A stretch of DNA of 9,882 nucleotides, from assembly GCA_016198625.1 (NCBI GenBank), contig JACQIH010000019.1, positions 1-9,882 on the forward strand, given 5' to 3'. Within the stretch, counting starts at the first letter, position 1. Every line of letters starts with the position of its first letter. This DNA comes from Candidatus Aenigmatarchaeota archaeon. GTDB taxonomy: Archaea > Aenigmatarchaeota > Aenigmatarchaeia > GW2011-AR5. A program made the position numbers and the translations under genes. Under the pieces are notes generated by a model. The model saw nothing but the letters and a program-made list of their open reading frames with translations, ran no database searches and was not told the origin of the DNA. Below are positions 1 through 5,165 of the stretch, one piece after another.

Positions 1-50
1 GGAGCAGGCTGTTCTTCTTTCTTCTTCCTGAAAAGGTCGAGCAATCCCAT
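1..50 (-). CDS. Start of an unidentified gene running off the left edge
   Basis: Reading the minus strand from an ATG at 50 gives sixteen in-frame codons, MGLLDLFRKKKEEQPA, before the window ends. A short hydrophobic start followed by a Lys/Arg/Glu run is common in small archaeal proteins but does not identify a family. The main support is a TATA-like element (71-78, minus sense GTTTATAC) centred about 25 bases upstream of this ATG. That is the same spacing seen at several other genes here and fits a leaderless transcript. Function unknown; only the extreme N-terminus is visible. Confidence 0.55.
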   Translation of the reverse strand, partial: MGLLDLFRKKKEEQPA

Positions 51-70
51 TATAGCACCAAATTCTAGTG

Positions 71-78
71 GTATAAAC
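71..78 (-). promoter_or_regulatory. TATA-like box for the left-edge minus-strand gene
   Basis: On the minus strand this reads GTTTATAC. Its centre is about 25 bases upstream of the ATG at 50, which would place transcription initiation at or very near the start codon. It forms the minus-strand half of a divergent promoter region (51-153). Confidence 0.45.
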
Positions 79-123
79 GTCGCTGAACTTTTTAAGGTTG
101 ATGTACGCCCGCGCCTTCGGAAG

Positions 124-131
124 CTTTATTA
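124..131 (+). promoter_or_regulatory. TATA-like box for the 154 gene
   Basis: CTTTATTA lies about 26-27 bases upstream of the ATG at 154, as expected for an archaeal leaderless mRNA. A second A/T run, CTTTTTAAGG at 89-98, lies too far upstream for a leaderless start and may be a secondary element. Confidence 0.45.
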
Positions 132-153
132 GCGTAAATGCCAAGGCGAATGT

Positions 154-366
154 ATGGGCGTCATAGACAGCACCAATCGTAGGGAGCGAACAAGTCTAGA
201 AAGCTGGATTGAAGTCGTTCTTAGTGAAGGTGATAAAACAATCGACGCTATATACGCCGCCCCGCAATTGAGAGGTTATTCACGAGAAGATATTGACGCG
301 GCGTTGAAAGGACTGACTAAAGGAAGAAAAGTCAGGCGTACTGATGCTTATCACTTAATGGAATAG
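154..366 (+). CDS. Small hypothetical protein, possibly winged-helix-like
   Basis: This 70-aa protein is not recognised. It has no membrane segment and no cysteines. Residues about 15-25 (LESWIEVVLSE) and 43-54 (SREDIDAALKGL) look like amphipathic helices. A basic turn (KGRKVRRTDAYHL) follows, which could be the wing end of a small winged-helix or helix-turn-helix fold; that is inference from pattern only. The coding call is supported by a TATA-like box about 27 bases upstream of the ATG and by the lack of any competing ORF. No Shine-Dalgarno sequence is visible, consistent with a leaderless transcript. It is divergent from the gene at the left edge. Confidence 0.6.
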   Translation: MGVIDSTNRRERTSLESWIEVVLSEGDKTIDAIYAAPQLRGYSREDIDAALKGLTKGRKVRRTDAYHLME

Positions 367-383
367 TTTAGCTCCTTTCAACC

Positions 384-391
384 TTTTATAA
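384..391 (+). promoter_or_regulatory. TATA-like box for the 425 mini-gene
   Basis: TTTTATAA lies in the 58-bp gap after the 154 gene, centred about 37 bases upstream of the ATG at 425, so it would leave a leader of roughly 10 bases. The A/T-rich stretch following it (to about 415) may include alternative elements. Confidence 0.4.
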
Positions 392-424
392 TTTCAACCC
401 ATTTTATTTCTAATAGTGATTCTC

Positions 425-553
425 ATGGCTCTCGGCTCTCTCGAAGACAAGCCCGTCCCGGGCAAATGCGCGATGTGCGGCGGTAAATTGGAAAGAGCGG
501 CGCTCGGCTACATCTGCAACCAATGCCGCGACAGCATGAGGATAAAGAAGTGA
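425..553 (+). CDS. 42-aa mini zinc-ribbon protein
   Basis: Translating from the ATG at 425 to the TGA at 551-553 gives 42 residues with two CxxC knuckles, C15-A-M-C18 and C31-N-Q-C34, separated by twelve residues. This is a classic treble-clef or zinc-ribbon arrangement likely to bind one zinc ion. The tail after the second knuckle is basic (RDSMRIKK), which suggests nucleic-acid or ribosome contact, though that is inference. The paired knuckles, a TATA-like box upstream and codon choice matching the neighbours argue that it is a real gene despite its size. No specific family was recognised. A second mini-protein of the same layout is encoded at 4194-4319. Confidence 0.7.
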   Translation: MALGSLEDKPVPGKCAMCGGKLERAALGYICNQCRDSMRIKK

Positions 554-665
554 TTTAAGGGTTTGGCTTTCTTCTAAAGTAGCATGAAATGCCTTATGAA
601 CCTGACTAAAGCCTGAGCATTTCTTTCAAACACTTTTGCACACTTGAATATTATCGGTGTTTGAA
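554..665 (+). other. Intergenic spacer with interleaved inverted repeats
   Basis: This 112-bp gap holds two inverted repeats that interleave: GGCTTT (565-570) with AAAGCC (608-613), and GAAATGC (586-592) with GCATTTC (617-623). A TATA-like GATTTAAG (552-559) lies about 28 bases upstream of ATG 584, which opens a ten-codon ORF (MKCLMNLTKA). Neither a peptide nor a small RNA can be asserted. No strong TATA box at the usual distance was found for the following gene; the best candidates are ACTTTTGC (632-639) and GAATATTA (646-653). Confidence 0.25.
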
Positions 666-1013
666 ATGAGCAAGAAGCTGCTTCTTTTCTCTGAACCAGA
701 CGGCAAGGAATTCTGCGTCGCCATAGCCTCCGCACGGAAAAACTCCGAAACGTTCAGGAGATATATGCGAGCGAACGACATCGAAGTGGAAGGATATCCG
801 ACTTACTCCGTTGATATCAGGAGCCTGCGCGTGCTTTATATCGAGACCGACAGGTATGCGATGCTGACGATAAGGGGTCACGACATGGAGGAAGTCGTGG
901 TGGTAAGGGATCAGCTGCTGCGCGAACTGGGCGAGTTTGACAATGATTCGGACGTCGATGCGCTCGCCCGTACATGCGAGAGAATGTACAGGATCAGCAG
1001 AAAGACGGCCTGA
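666..1013 (+). CDS. Hypothetical 115-aa cytoplasmic protein
   Basis: The protein is not recognised. It is predicted to be a soluble alpha/beta protein: strand-like hydrophobic stretches (KLLLFSE, FCVAIAS, RVLYIET, AMLTIRG, EEVVVVRDQLL) alternate with charged helices, and the C-terminus is helical and basic (CERMYRISRKTA). No catalytic motif or metal site is evident. I chose the ATG at 666; an in-frame GTG three codons upstream (657) would add MFE but has no better support. Its stop lies 11 bp from the stop of the convergent MFS gene, so the two transcripts must terminate in or through each other. The size and the strand and helix pattern might suit a small RNA-binding fold, but this is not supported by any motif. 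Confidence 0.6.
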   Translation: MSKKLLLFSEPDGKEFCVAIASARKNSETFRRYMRANDIEVEGYPTYSVDIRSLRVLYIETDRYAMLTIRGHDMEEVVVVRDQLLRELGEFDNDSDVDALARTCERMYRISRKTA

Positions 1014-1024
1014 TGATTTTCCGA

Positions 1025-2455
1025 TTATTTCTTCAGCAGTTTCTTCACCTTGGCGAGTTCGTAGGGGTAGCGGAAGGTGTAATCCACGGCGTGCCTGAGG
1101 CCCTGCGCGGGCTCCACCGCGACCGCGCGCCAGAACACGTAGCGCACAGGTATTATGTCGCTCTGCCTCACCCCGACGTCGCGGACGAACGCCATGAGCG
1201 CGAGCGAAGCGGCGCGCAGCAGGAACGAAGCCAGGAAAATTATCTGCAGCCCGTAGAGCCACAGCAGGCTTGACGATTCCACGCGCATGGCAAGGTAGCC
1301 GCCGGCCATCATCCCCGCGACGGTCGCTATCCCGCGCAGGAACATGCTGTTCGCAACGTATTGCGGTCTCTTGTCGCTCGGCGTCACCGCGAGCAGGAAA
1401 TTGAACGCGGCGAGGTCGAATCCCGACCACGCGAAAGACGAAATGAAATTGACGGCGAGTATGTGAAACGGCGACGAGACGAAAAGCCAGGCAAAAGGCA
1501 CGATGCATACCATGGCTCCCGTGACAGCCAGGATTTTCCGCTCGCCGTAGCGGTCGCTCAGCTTGCCCCAGTAAGGCTGGAAAATGAGCGTGACCAGGGC
1601 TTCGAAGGCGACCAGGGCGCCGAACCAGAGATAGCTTATGTTCAAATCGCGCAGCATGTACACCGCAAAGAAAGGCGCCGCAACATTGACGGCAAGGCTC
1701 ATCGAAGCCATGAACAGGGTGAAGACAACGAAATTCCTGTTAACCCTCACGCTCGTTATTATGTCGCTTATGTTGAGCGTGAATGAGTGCCTGTAATGGT
1801 AGATGACCGGAGTCGGAGGCTCGTACATCTTCGCGAAAAAGTATATCGAAAGCAGTCCGAGGATAACAGAAAGGACGAATACGAAGGAAAAACCGTAATC
1901 GGCGAGCAGCGCTCCCGCCGCGAGCGTTGCCGTCAGGCCCGCCAGGCCCGCGAGCATGTTCCTCCTTCCGAAATAGCTTCCGCGCATCTCGTCCGGCACG
2001 ATATCGCCCATGAGGCTGCTCCAAGCAGGCGCGCGCAGGGCCGTGAAAAAGCTTATCGCGAAGAGCAGGGCGATGAAAACATGCACGGGATTGCCCGCGT
2101 TGACGAACGGGAGCAGGATGACAGGAATCCAGAGGAGCCTCGAAACGAGGGAGGACATCGTCCATATAGTTTTCCGCGAGAAGTACCGCGTAAGCAGGGC
2201 TCCTGGTATCTGGGCGAGCGTCTCGCCCAGCATGCGCACCGACGAGAGCAGCGCTATGTCGTTGCTCGTTGCTTTCAGCGCCAGCGCGAAAGGTGTGATG
2301 AAGGTGCTGGCTATGCTCGCTCCCGCGGAATTGAACGCGCCTTCCATCGTTGAATAGCGCATGCTCCGCTTGGTTATCTCGTCGTAGGTTTTCTTCTTCG
2401 GGAAGACGCCGCCCTTGACAAGGACAGCGCGCTCTTTCTCGCCCAGTTTCGGCAT
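1025..2455 (-). CDS. Major facilitator superfamily transporter
   Basis: This 476-aa polytopic membrane protein fits the MFS length of about 400-500 residues. About twelve hydrophobic segments can be picked out between residues 45 and 425. Two MFS signatures stand out. An inter-helix loop of the second half has motif A as G297-KLSD-RYGERK (D301, R302, G304, R306, K307). A loop in the first half reads W145-SSLMGDIVP-DEMRG (to G159), typical of MFS proteins with a conserved RG in the central part of the N-domain. A soluble N-terminus of about 35 residues and a basic C-terminal tail (ending AKVKKLLKK) are probably cytoplasmic. The substrate cannot be told; neither neighbour suggests one. It differs from most genes here in having a short leader with a good Shine-Dalgarno sequence. 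It is divergent from the THUMP gene. Confidence 0.88.
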   Translation of the reverse strand: MPKLGEKERAVLVKGGVFPKKKTYDEITKRSMRYSTMEGAFNSAGASIASTFITPFALALKATSNDIALLSSVRMLGETLAQIPGALLTRYFSRKTIWTMSSLVSRLLWIPVILLPFVNAGNPVHVFIALLFAISFFTALRAPAWSSLMGDIVPDEMRGSYFGRRNMLAGLAGLTATLAAGALLADYGFSFVFVLSVILGLLSIYFFAKMYEPPTPVIYHYRHSFTLNISDIITSVRVNRNFVVFTLFMASMSLAVNVAAPFFAVYMLRDLNISYLWFGALVAFEALVTLIFQPYWGKLSDRYGERKILAVTGAMVCIVPFAWLFVSSPFHILAVNFISSFAWSGFDLAAFNFLLAVTPSDKRPQYVANSMFLRGIATVAGMMAGGYLAMRVESSSLLWLYGLQIIFLASFLLRAASLALMAFVRDVGVRQSDIIPVRYVFWRAVAVEPAQGLRHAVDYTFRYPYELAKVKKLLKK

Positions 2456-2462
2456 AACAATG

Positions 2463-2467
2463 CTCCT
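2463..2467 (-). promoter_or_regulatory. Shine-Dalgarno site of the MFS gene
   Basis: On the minus strand AGGAG precedes the ATG at 2455 with a 7-base spacer. It supports this start codon. It is notable because most genes in the window appear leaderless and lack such a site. Confidence 0.6.
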
Positions 2468-2490
2468 AAGTTTCTTTGCCTGTCGGGCAA

Positions 2491-2498
2491 GATAAAAC
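2491..2498 (-). promoter_or_regulatory. TATA-like box for the MFS gene
   Basis: The minus strand reads GTTTTATC, centred about 40 bases upstream of the ATG. Initiation about 26 bases downstream would leave a leader of some 13 bases that just includes the AGGAG site. Confidence 0.45.
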
Positions 2499-2515
2499 TC
2501 TCGCGCCTGGCTGGC

Positions 2516-2522
2516 TTTTTAA
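2516..2522 (+). promoter_or_regulatory. TATA-like box inside a small palindrome, for the THUMP gene
   Basis: TTTTTAA is centred about 27 bases upstream of the ATG at 2546, the leaderless spacing. The box is embedded in an inverted repeat, GGCTT (2513-2517) and AAGCC (2521-2525), which could also serve as a regulator-binding site. Confidence 0.5.
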
Positions 2523-2545
2523 GCCTTCACGGAAAAGTACTTTTT

Positions 2546-3067
2546 ATGAAAGCGAACCTGCTTGTGACCTACGAGCCCGCCCACAGGAGCAGGGCCATGC
2601 AGGAAGTGAGGCTGCTTCTTGAGGAGATAGATGAGAAGGCGGAATTCGAGGAAAGCGACAGCGAAGGCGTCTTCCTGCTGAGCGTCAGCGACTCCAAGCA
2701 CGTGGTGAGGCGGCTGGCCGGGCTGTGCAATGACGACCCGGAGAAATTCAAATACACCCAGCGCTGGGTGCCGCTGGAAAAATGGGTGTCGTCGGATGTC
2801 GAGCAGATAGCCACGGCTCTGGCTGAAATGAACGACAGGATTGACGACGGAGAGAAGTGGAAAATGGACCTCGCGAAGCGCGGCTACGATTCTCTCTCCA
2901 CCACGGAGCTCATAAAAAGGCTTACCGAGAGCATAGACAAGCCGAAAGTGGATCTGAAAAATCCCGACAAGATAGTGAAGGTGGAAATATTGGGCAGCAA
3001 GGCGGCTATCGCCCTGCTAAACAGCGGCGAGCTCCTCGAGGTCGCGAAGATGAAGGGCCGGCAGTGA
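2546..3067 (+). CDS. THUMP-domain RNA-binding protein, Tan1 type
   Basis: This 173-aa protein matches the stand-alone archaeal THUMP proteins related to yeast Tan1 (COG1818-like). It opens with a strand (ANLLVTYEP) and a helix. It then has the family's F68-KYTQRWVPLEKW segment, a helix rich in D/E (VEQIATALAEMNDRI), and the THUMP core at about residues 105-168. The core reads K111-RGYDSL, the helix ELIKRLTESI, then K134-VDLKNPD-KIVKVEILGSKAAIALL. That core is the best-conserved part of the family and matches closely. Eukaryotic Tan1 is the tRNA-binding partner needed for N4-acetylation of cytidine 12 in tRNA-Leu and tRNA-Ser; an archaeal role with a TmcA/Nat10-type acetyltransferase is inferred, and no such enzyme is in this window. 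Its stop is separated by one base from that of the convergent RNase H gene. Confidence 0.85.
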   Translation: MKANLLVTYEPAHRSRAMQEVRLLLEEIDEKAEFEESDSEGVFLLSVSDSKHVVRRLAGLCNDDPEKFKYTQRWVPLEKWVSSDVEQIATALAEMNDRIDDGEKWKMDLAKRGYDSLSTTELIKRLTESIDKPKVDLKNPDKIVKVEILGSKAAIALLNSGELLEVAKMKGRQ

Positions 3068-3068
3068 T

Positions 3069-3719
3069 TCATTTCTTCTCGTGTCCGTTCTTGCCTGCGC
3101 TGAGTCTTTTGGTCGTCCTGAAATGCAGCTTCGCGATGCCTTCCAGGACGTCAGGACCGTATTTTTCCGTGAGAAATTTCAGCGCTTCATCGACGTGTGC
3201 CGCGCCCTTGGGCAGCTTGTAGCCCACCTGCAGCGACAGCGAGCGCAGCGTCGCCAGGAACTCGGCCCTCGCTATAATCGAAGCCGCGGCGACCACGATA
3301 TCGCGCTCGCCCCGGACGGTCTGGATGACCTTCGCCTTCCTGCTCTTTTCGAACAGCTGCTTTTTCAGAACGCTCTCGTCGGCAAACTTATCGACGATAA
3401 TCACTTGGGCTTCGCTCTTCTCGAGCAGGTTCTCTATCGCGCGGGCGTGCGCCCACGAGAGTATCTTGTTCATGTTTTTGAACTTTGAATAAAGGGCGTT
3501 GTACTTTTCCGGCGATATCTTTACGATTTCGTGCCTGCAGACCTTTTTCACGAGCGTTGCGAGCCGCCTGACTTCGTTGTCGCTCACGAGCTTGGAGTCG
3601 CGCACCCGCAGGGCGCGGAGCTTGGCTTCGCCCGCTTCGTCAGCGGCAACGGCGGCGACAACAAGATACCCGAAATAGTCGCCCTTGCCCGCCTCGTCCG
3701 CGCCTATCTTGACCGGCAT
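3069..3719 (-). CDS. rnhC: RNase HIII-type ribonuclease lacking the N-terminal domain
   Basis: This 216-aa enzyme is predicted to cut the RNA strand of RNA-DNA hybrids (primers, R-loops). The type 2 RNase H catalytic core is complete: D8 and E9 in GADEAGKGDYFG, D41-S-K, D110 in IIVDKFAD, and E138 followed by VVAAASIIAR (142-151). A glutamate at the fourth position and the GDYFG sequence fit RNase HIII (DEDE) rather than RNase HII (DEDD). The bacterial enzyme is about 300 aa with an N-terminal TBP-like substrate-binding domain; here the catalytic core begins at residue 4, so that domain is absent. A TATA-like box 27-28 bases upstream of the ATG confirms the start, so it is not a truncated reading. 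The tail is basic (TTKRLSAGKNGHEKK). An RNase HII-like assignment is the alternative; the HIII core motifs make it less likely. Confidence 0.85.
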   Translation of the reverse strand: MPVKIGADEAGKGDYFGYLVVAAVAADEAGEAKLRALRVRDSKLVSDNEVRRLATLVKKVCRHEIVKISPEKYNALYSKFKNMNKILSWAHARAIENLLEKSEAQVIIVDKFADESVLKKQLFEKSRKAKVIQTVRGERDIVVAAASIIARAEFLATLRSLSLQVGYKLPKGAAHVDEALKFLTEKYGPDVLEGIAKLHFRTTKRLSAGKNGHEKK

Positions 3720-3742
3720 ATATCATATTCCATTCTCACTTC

Positions 3743-3750
3743 TTTTTATT
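3743..3750 (-). promoter_or_regulatory. TATA-like box for the RNase HIII gene
   Basis: On the minus strand this reads AATAAAAA and is centred 27-28 bases upstream of the ATG at 3719, pointing to a leaderless transcript. It abuts the first unit of the repeat region beginning at 3750. Confidence 0.5.
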
Positions 3751-3836
3751 GCATGAAATGCAGTCAATACTACGGCTTTTAAGCCGTTATTATACTTCTG
3801 CATTTCTGCAAAAATACTACGGGCTTTAGACCGTAG
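3750..3836. repeat. Two-unit direct repeat of nested palindromes between divergent promoters
   Basis: Unit 1 (3750-3787) and unit 2 (3799-3836) share the layout TGCAT-n-TGCA-n-ATACTACGG-n-CCGT. In unit 1 the second half is a near-perfect inverted repeat, ACGGCTT (3772-3778) and AAGCCGT (3781-3787). In unit 2 it is CTACGG (3817-3822) and CCGTAG (3831-3836) around an 8-base loop. GAAATGCA (3755-3762) can also pair with TGCATTTC (3799-3806), enclosing the unit 1 hairpin. The block lies exactly between the TATA boxes of the rnhC-like gene and of the 3869 gene. A paired operator or a structured transcript are both possible. Confidence 0.6.
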
Positions 3837-3837
3837 A

Positions 3838-3845
3838 TATTTATA
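3838..3845 (+). promoter_or_regulatory. TATA-like box for the 3869 gene
   Basis: TATTTATA is centred about 27 bases upstream of the ATG at 3869 and begins two bases after the second repeat unit. It is the clearest TATA box in the window. Confidence 0.6.
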
Positions 3846-3868
3846 CAGGCCGCGACAAACAGTAATTT

Positions 3869-4174
3869 ATGGGCGTTAGGGATTTTCTGCTCGGCTTGAT
3901 GGGGTTCCCCAAGATATACCGGCTGCGCAGGAGATACGACCGCGTGCGCGAGCGCGCCGACAAGAAGCTGAGGAACCGCGTCCTTCGCTACCAGATCCTG
4001 AGCGTCCTCGATGCCGTGGAGCCGCATCTGGAAACCTTGGAGGAGCAGAAGCTGAGCAGGTACGAGCGGAAGCGCCTCATCGGGTACGTCGAGGCGGGCG
4101 TCGCGAAGGCGAAATCCATGATCGAGAGGAGCGAGGAGATAAGAAAAAACCTTTATAGCAAGAAGCCCGCATAA
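3869..4174 (+). CDS. Hypothetical basic helical protein
   Basis: This 101-aa protein is not recognised. It is strongly charged with a net positive bias. It appears almost wholly helical: a hydrophobic N-terminus (MGVRDFLLGLMGFPKIY), then an Arg-rich helix at about 17-42 (RLRRRYDRVRERADKKLRNR), a second helix at about 43-62 (ILSVLDAVEPHLETLEEQK) and a third at about 64-95. No cysteines or catalytic motifs are seen. The amphipathic start could associate with a membrane or a partner; the basic first helix could contact nucleic acid. Both are inference. The strong TATA box 27 bases upstream and neighbour-like codon use support expression. The mini zinc-ribbon gene follows after 19 bases and may be cotranscribed. 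Confidence 0.65.
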   Translation: MGVRDFLLGLMGFPKIYRLRRRYDRVRERADKKLRNRVLRYQILSVLDAVEPHLETLEEQKLSRYERKRLIGYVEAGVAKAKSMIERSEEIRKNLYSKKPA

Positions 4175-4193
4175 AACATATTATTGTGTTCGC

Positions 4194-4319
4194 ATGAGAC
4201 TTTCAATTTCTCGGTGTTCCGTCTGCAGCAAGATAAGGCTGGTCGACAAGATAAAGGAGTCGGGCAAGCCCGTCTGCTTCGCATGCAAGCAGAAGCTGCA
4301 CAAGAAGGCGAAGAAATGA
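4194..4319 (+). CDS. 41-aa mini zinc-ribbon protein
   Basis: The ATG at 4194 opens a 41-residue reading frame ending with TGA at 4317-4319. It has two CxxC knuckles, C8-S-V-C11 and C28-F-A-C31, separated by sixteen residues. The rest is strongly basic, ending KLHKKAKK. This suggests a single-zinc ribbon that binds nucleic acid or the ribosome; no specific family was recognised. It starts 19 bases after the 3869 gene. A weak TATA-like TTTATA (4152-4157, inside the preceding gene) could give a short leader, or the two genes share a transcript. It parallels the 42-aa protein at 425-553 in size and layout but shares little sequence beyond the knuckles. Confidence 0.7.
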   Translation: MRLSISRCSVCSKIRLVDKIKESGKPVCFACKQKLHKKAKK

Positions 4320-4320
4320 A

Positions 4321-4328
4321 GATAAATT
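4321..4328 (+). promoter_or_regulatory. TATA-like box for the 4352 gene
   Basis: GATAAATT begins one base after the stop of the mini zinc-ribbon gene and is centred about 27-28 bases upstream of the ATG at 4352. It gives the secreted-protein gene its own leaderless promoter. Confidence 0.5.
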
Positions 4329-4351
4329 TCTTTTGATGGCACCTTATTCTT

Positions 4352-5041
4352 ATGAGAAATTACAGGACCGCCGGTGCAGGGCTGGGCATAGTTTCTTCAC
4401 TACTTATGGCTCTGGGCGGTCCTGCTATACGCGTCAATACGGAAAGGCCGCCTCTTATAGCCCCCGCTGATGAGAAATACCTGAACCTACGGCAAATTCT
4501 TCCAGGAACCGCATACGCCCATCATATCCGGGAGAGGATCGTAAGCTGCGACAATCTGCATATGCGGTTTCCGGGCAATGTCGCGATTTCTCTGACGTAC
4601 GAAGGCGCCCGCAGCTGCGATTTGCAGACGCGGACCGTCTTGCACCGGCCGAACGTTACGGTGATAATCACAGGACCGTACAGCTTTAGATACGTGTTTT
4701 CCGAAAGGACAGGAGTGTTAGCGACGGAAGCGCAGGACAGGCTCCACGATTTTCTGAGACAGACCGGTTACGCCGAAGCCTCCCGGCCCGCAGCAGGAGC
4801 GTTTGTCAGAAACTGGAATATTGACGGTCTCCCATACGCCGTAACGCTGATTTCGCCGGAGCAGGGTATTGATGTGGTTTTCCGCGTCTCCCGGGATTTC
4901 ACCGAAGCAAAGCATCTCGTTGACCTTTCCAATCGCGCTCACTATCGAGCCATCGAAGGATTTTTCTTTTCGCCAAATGAACCGGAATCCGTTCTGGGCG
5001 GAATGCTTGAGATGGCAGCCAGGCATCCCGCGAAAAAATAG
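4352..5041 (+). CDS. Hypothetical exported protein
   Basis: This 229-aa protein has an N-terminal export signal or anchor: a basic start (MRNYR), then a hydrophobic run at about 7-25 (AGAGLGIVSSLLMALGGPA), with possible cleavage near residues 24-26. The remainder is soluble and mixed alpha/beta, with strands such as VAISLTYEG (77-85), NVTVIITGPYSFRYVFS (101-117) and GIDVVFRVS (172-180). Two cysteines (C66, C89) might form a disulfide outside the cell. No family or active site was recognised. Codon use is somewhat less uniform than in the rad50 or MFS genes, so recent acquisition is possible but unproven. It is followed by a second exported protein with its own promoter; a joint extracellular role is only suggested by proximity. 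Confidence 0.65.
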   Translation: MRNYRTAGAGLGIVSSLLMALGGPAIRVNTERPPLIAPADEKYLNLRQILPGTAYAHHIRERIVSCDNLHMRFPGNVAISLTYEGARSCDLQTRTVLHRPNVTVIITGPYSFRYVFSERTGVLATEAQDRLHDFLRQTGYAEASRPAAGAFVRNWNIDGLPYAVTLISPEQGIDVVFRVSRDFTEAKHLVDLSNRAHYRAIEGFFFSPNEPESVLGGMLEMAARHPAKK

Positions 5042-5078
5042 TGGAATGCCTGAACAGTTTTGCGGAATTCCGTTCCAC
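5041..5078 (+). repeat. Inverted repeat after the exported-protein gene
   Basis: GTGGAA (5041-5046) is complementary to TTCCAC (5073-5078). The right arm follows directly on a perfect 10-bp palindrome CGGAATTCCG (5063-5072). The element starts at the last base of the stop codon of the preceding gene and ends nine bases before the TATA-like box of the Tat-signal gene. It might therefore act as a 3' hairpin or as an operator. No U-tract directly follows except the TTTTTT run of the TATA region (5087-5092). Confidence 0.4.
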
Positions 5079-5086
5079 GAGACGAA

Positions 5087-5097
5087 TTTTTTAAATA
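5087..5097 (+). promoter_or_regulatory. TATA-like box for the Tat-signal gene
   Basis: TTTTTTAAATA is a strong A/T element in the 124-bp gap. Initiation about 26 bases downstream (near 5120) leaves a leader of about 45 bases before ATG 5166. This argues against the long upstream extension of the reading frame. A weak Shine-Dalgarno GGTGA (5156-5160) lies 5 bases before the ATG. Confidence 0.5.
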
Positions 5098-5165
5098 AGT
5101 TCTGTGTGATAGATAATGTAATCAGAGTCTGGAAAGCTTCGTCCTCCTTCTGTCCGGTGATTTCG

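Noticed and set aside
651..1508. Long minus-strand ORF of 285 codons
   Set aside because: It runs antisense to the 666 gene and overlaps the MFS gene in another frame; its Arg/His-rich composition is typical of shadow translation.
1787..2353. 188-codon plus-strand ORF opposite the MFS gene
   Set aside because: Antisense to a clear 12-segment transporter, with highly charged low-complexity composition and no promoter.
3766..3836. CRISPR repeat or tRNA-like element in the structured spacer
   Set aside because: Only two imperfect units with no spacer-like unique sequence of regular length, and no acceptor or T-loop consensus; it fits an operator or hairpin pair better.
4869..5165. 99-codon upstream extension of the Tat-signal reading frame
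   Set aside because: It overlaps the 3' part of the exported-protein gene in another frame, lies mostly upstream of the TATA-like box at 5087-5097, and would bury the RREFLG signal in mid-protein.
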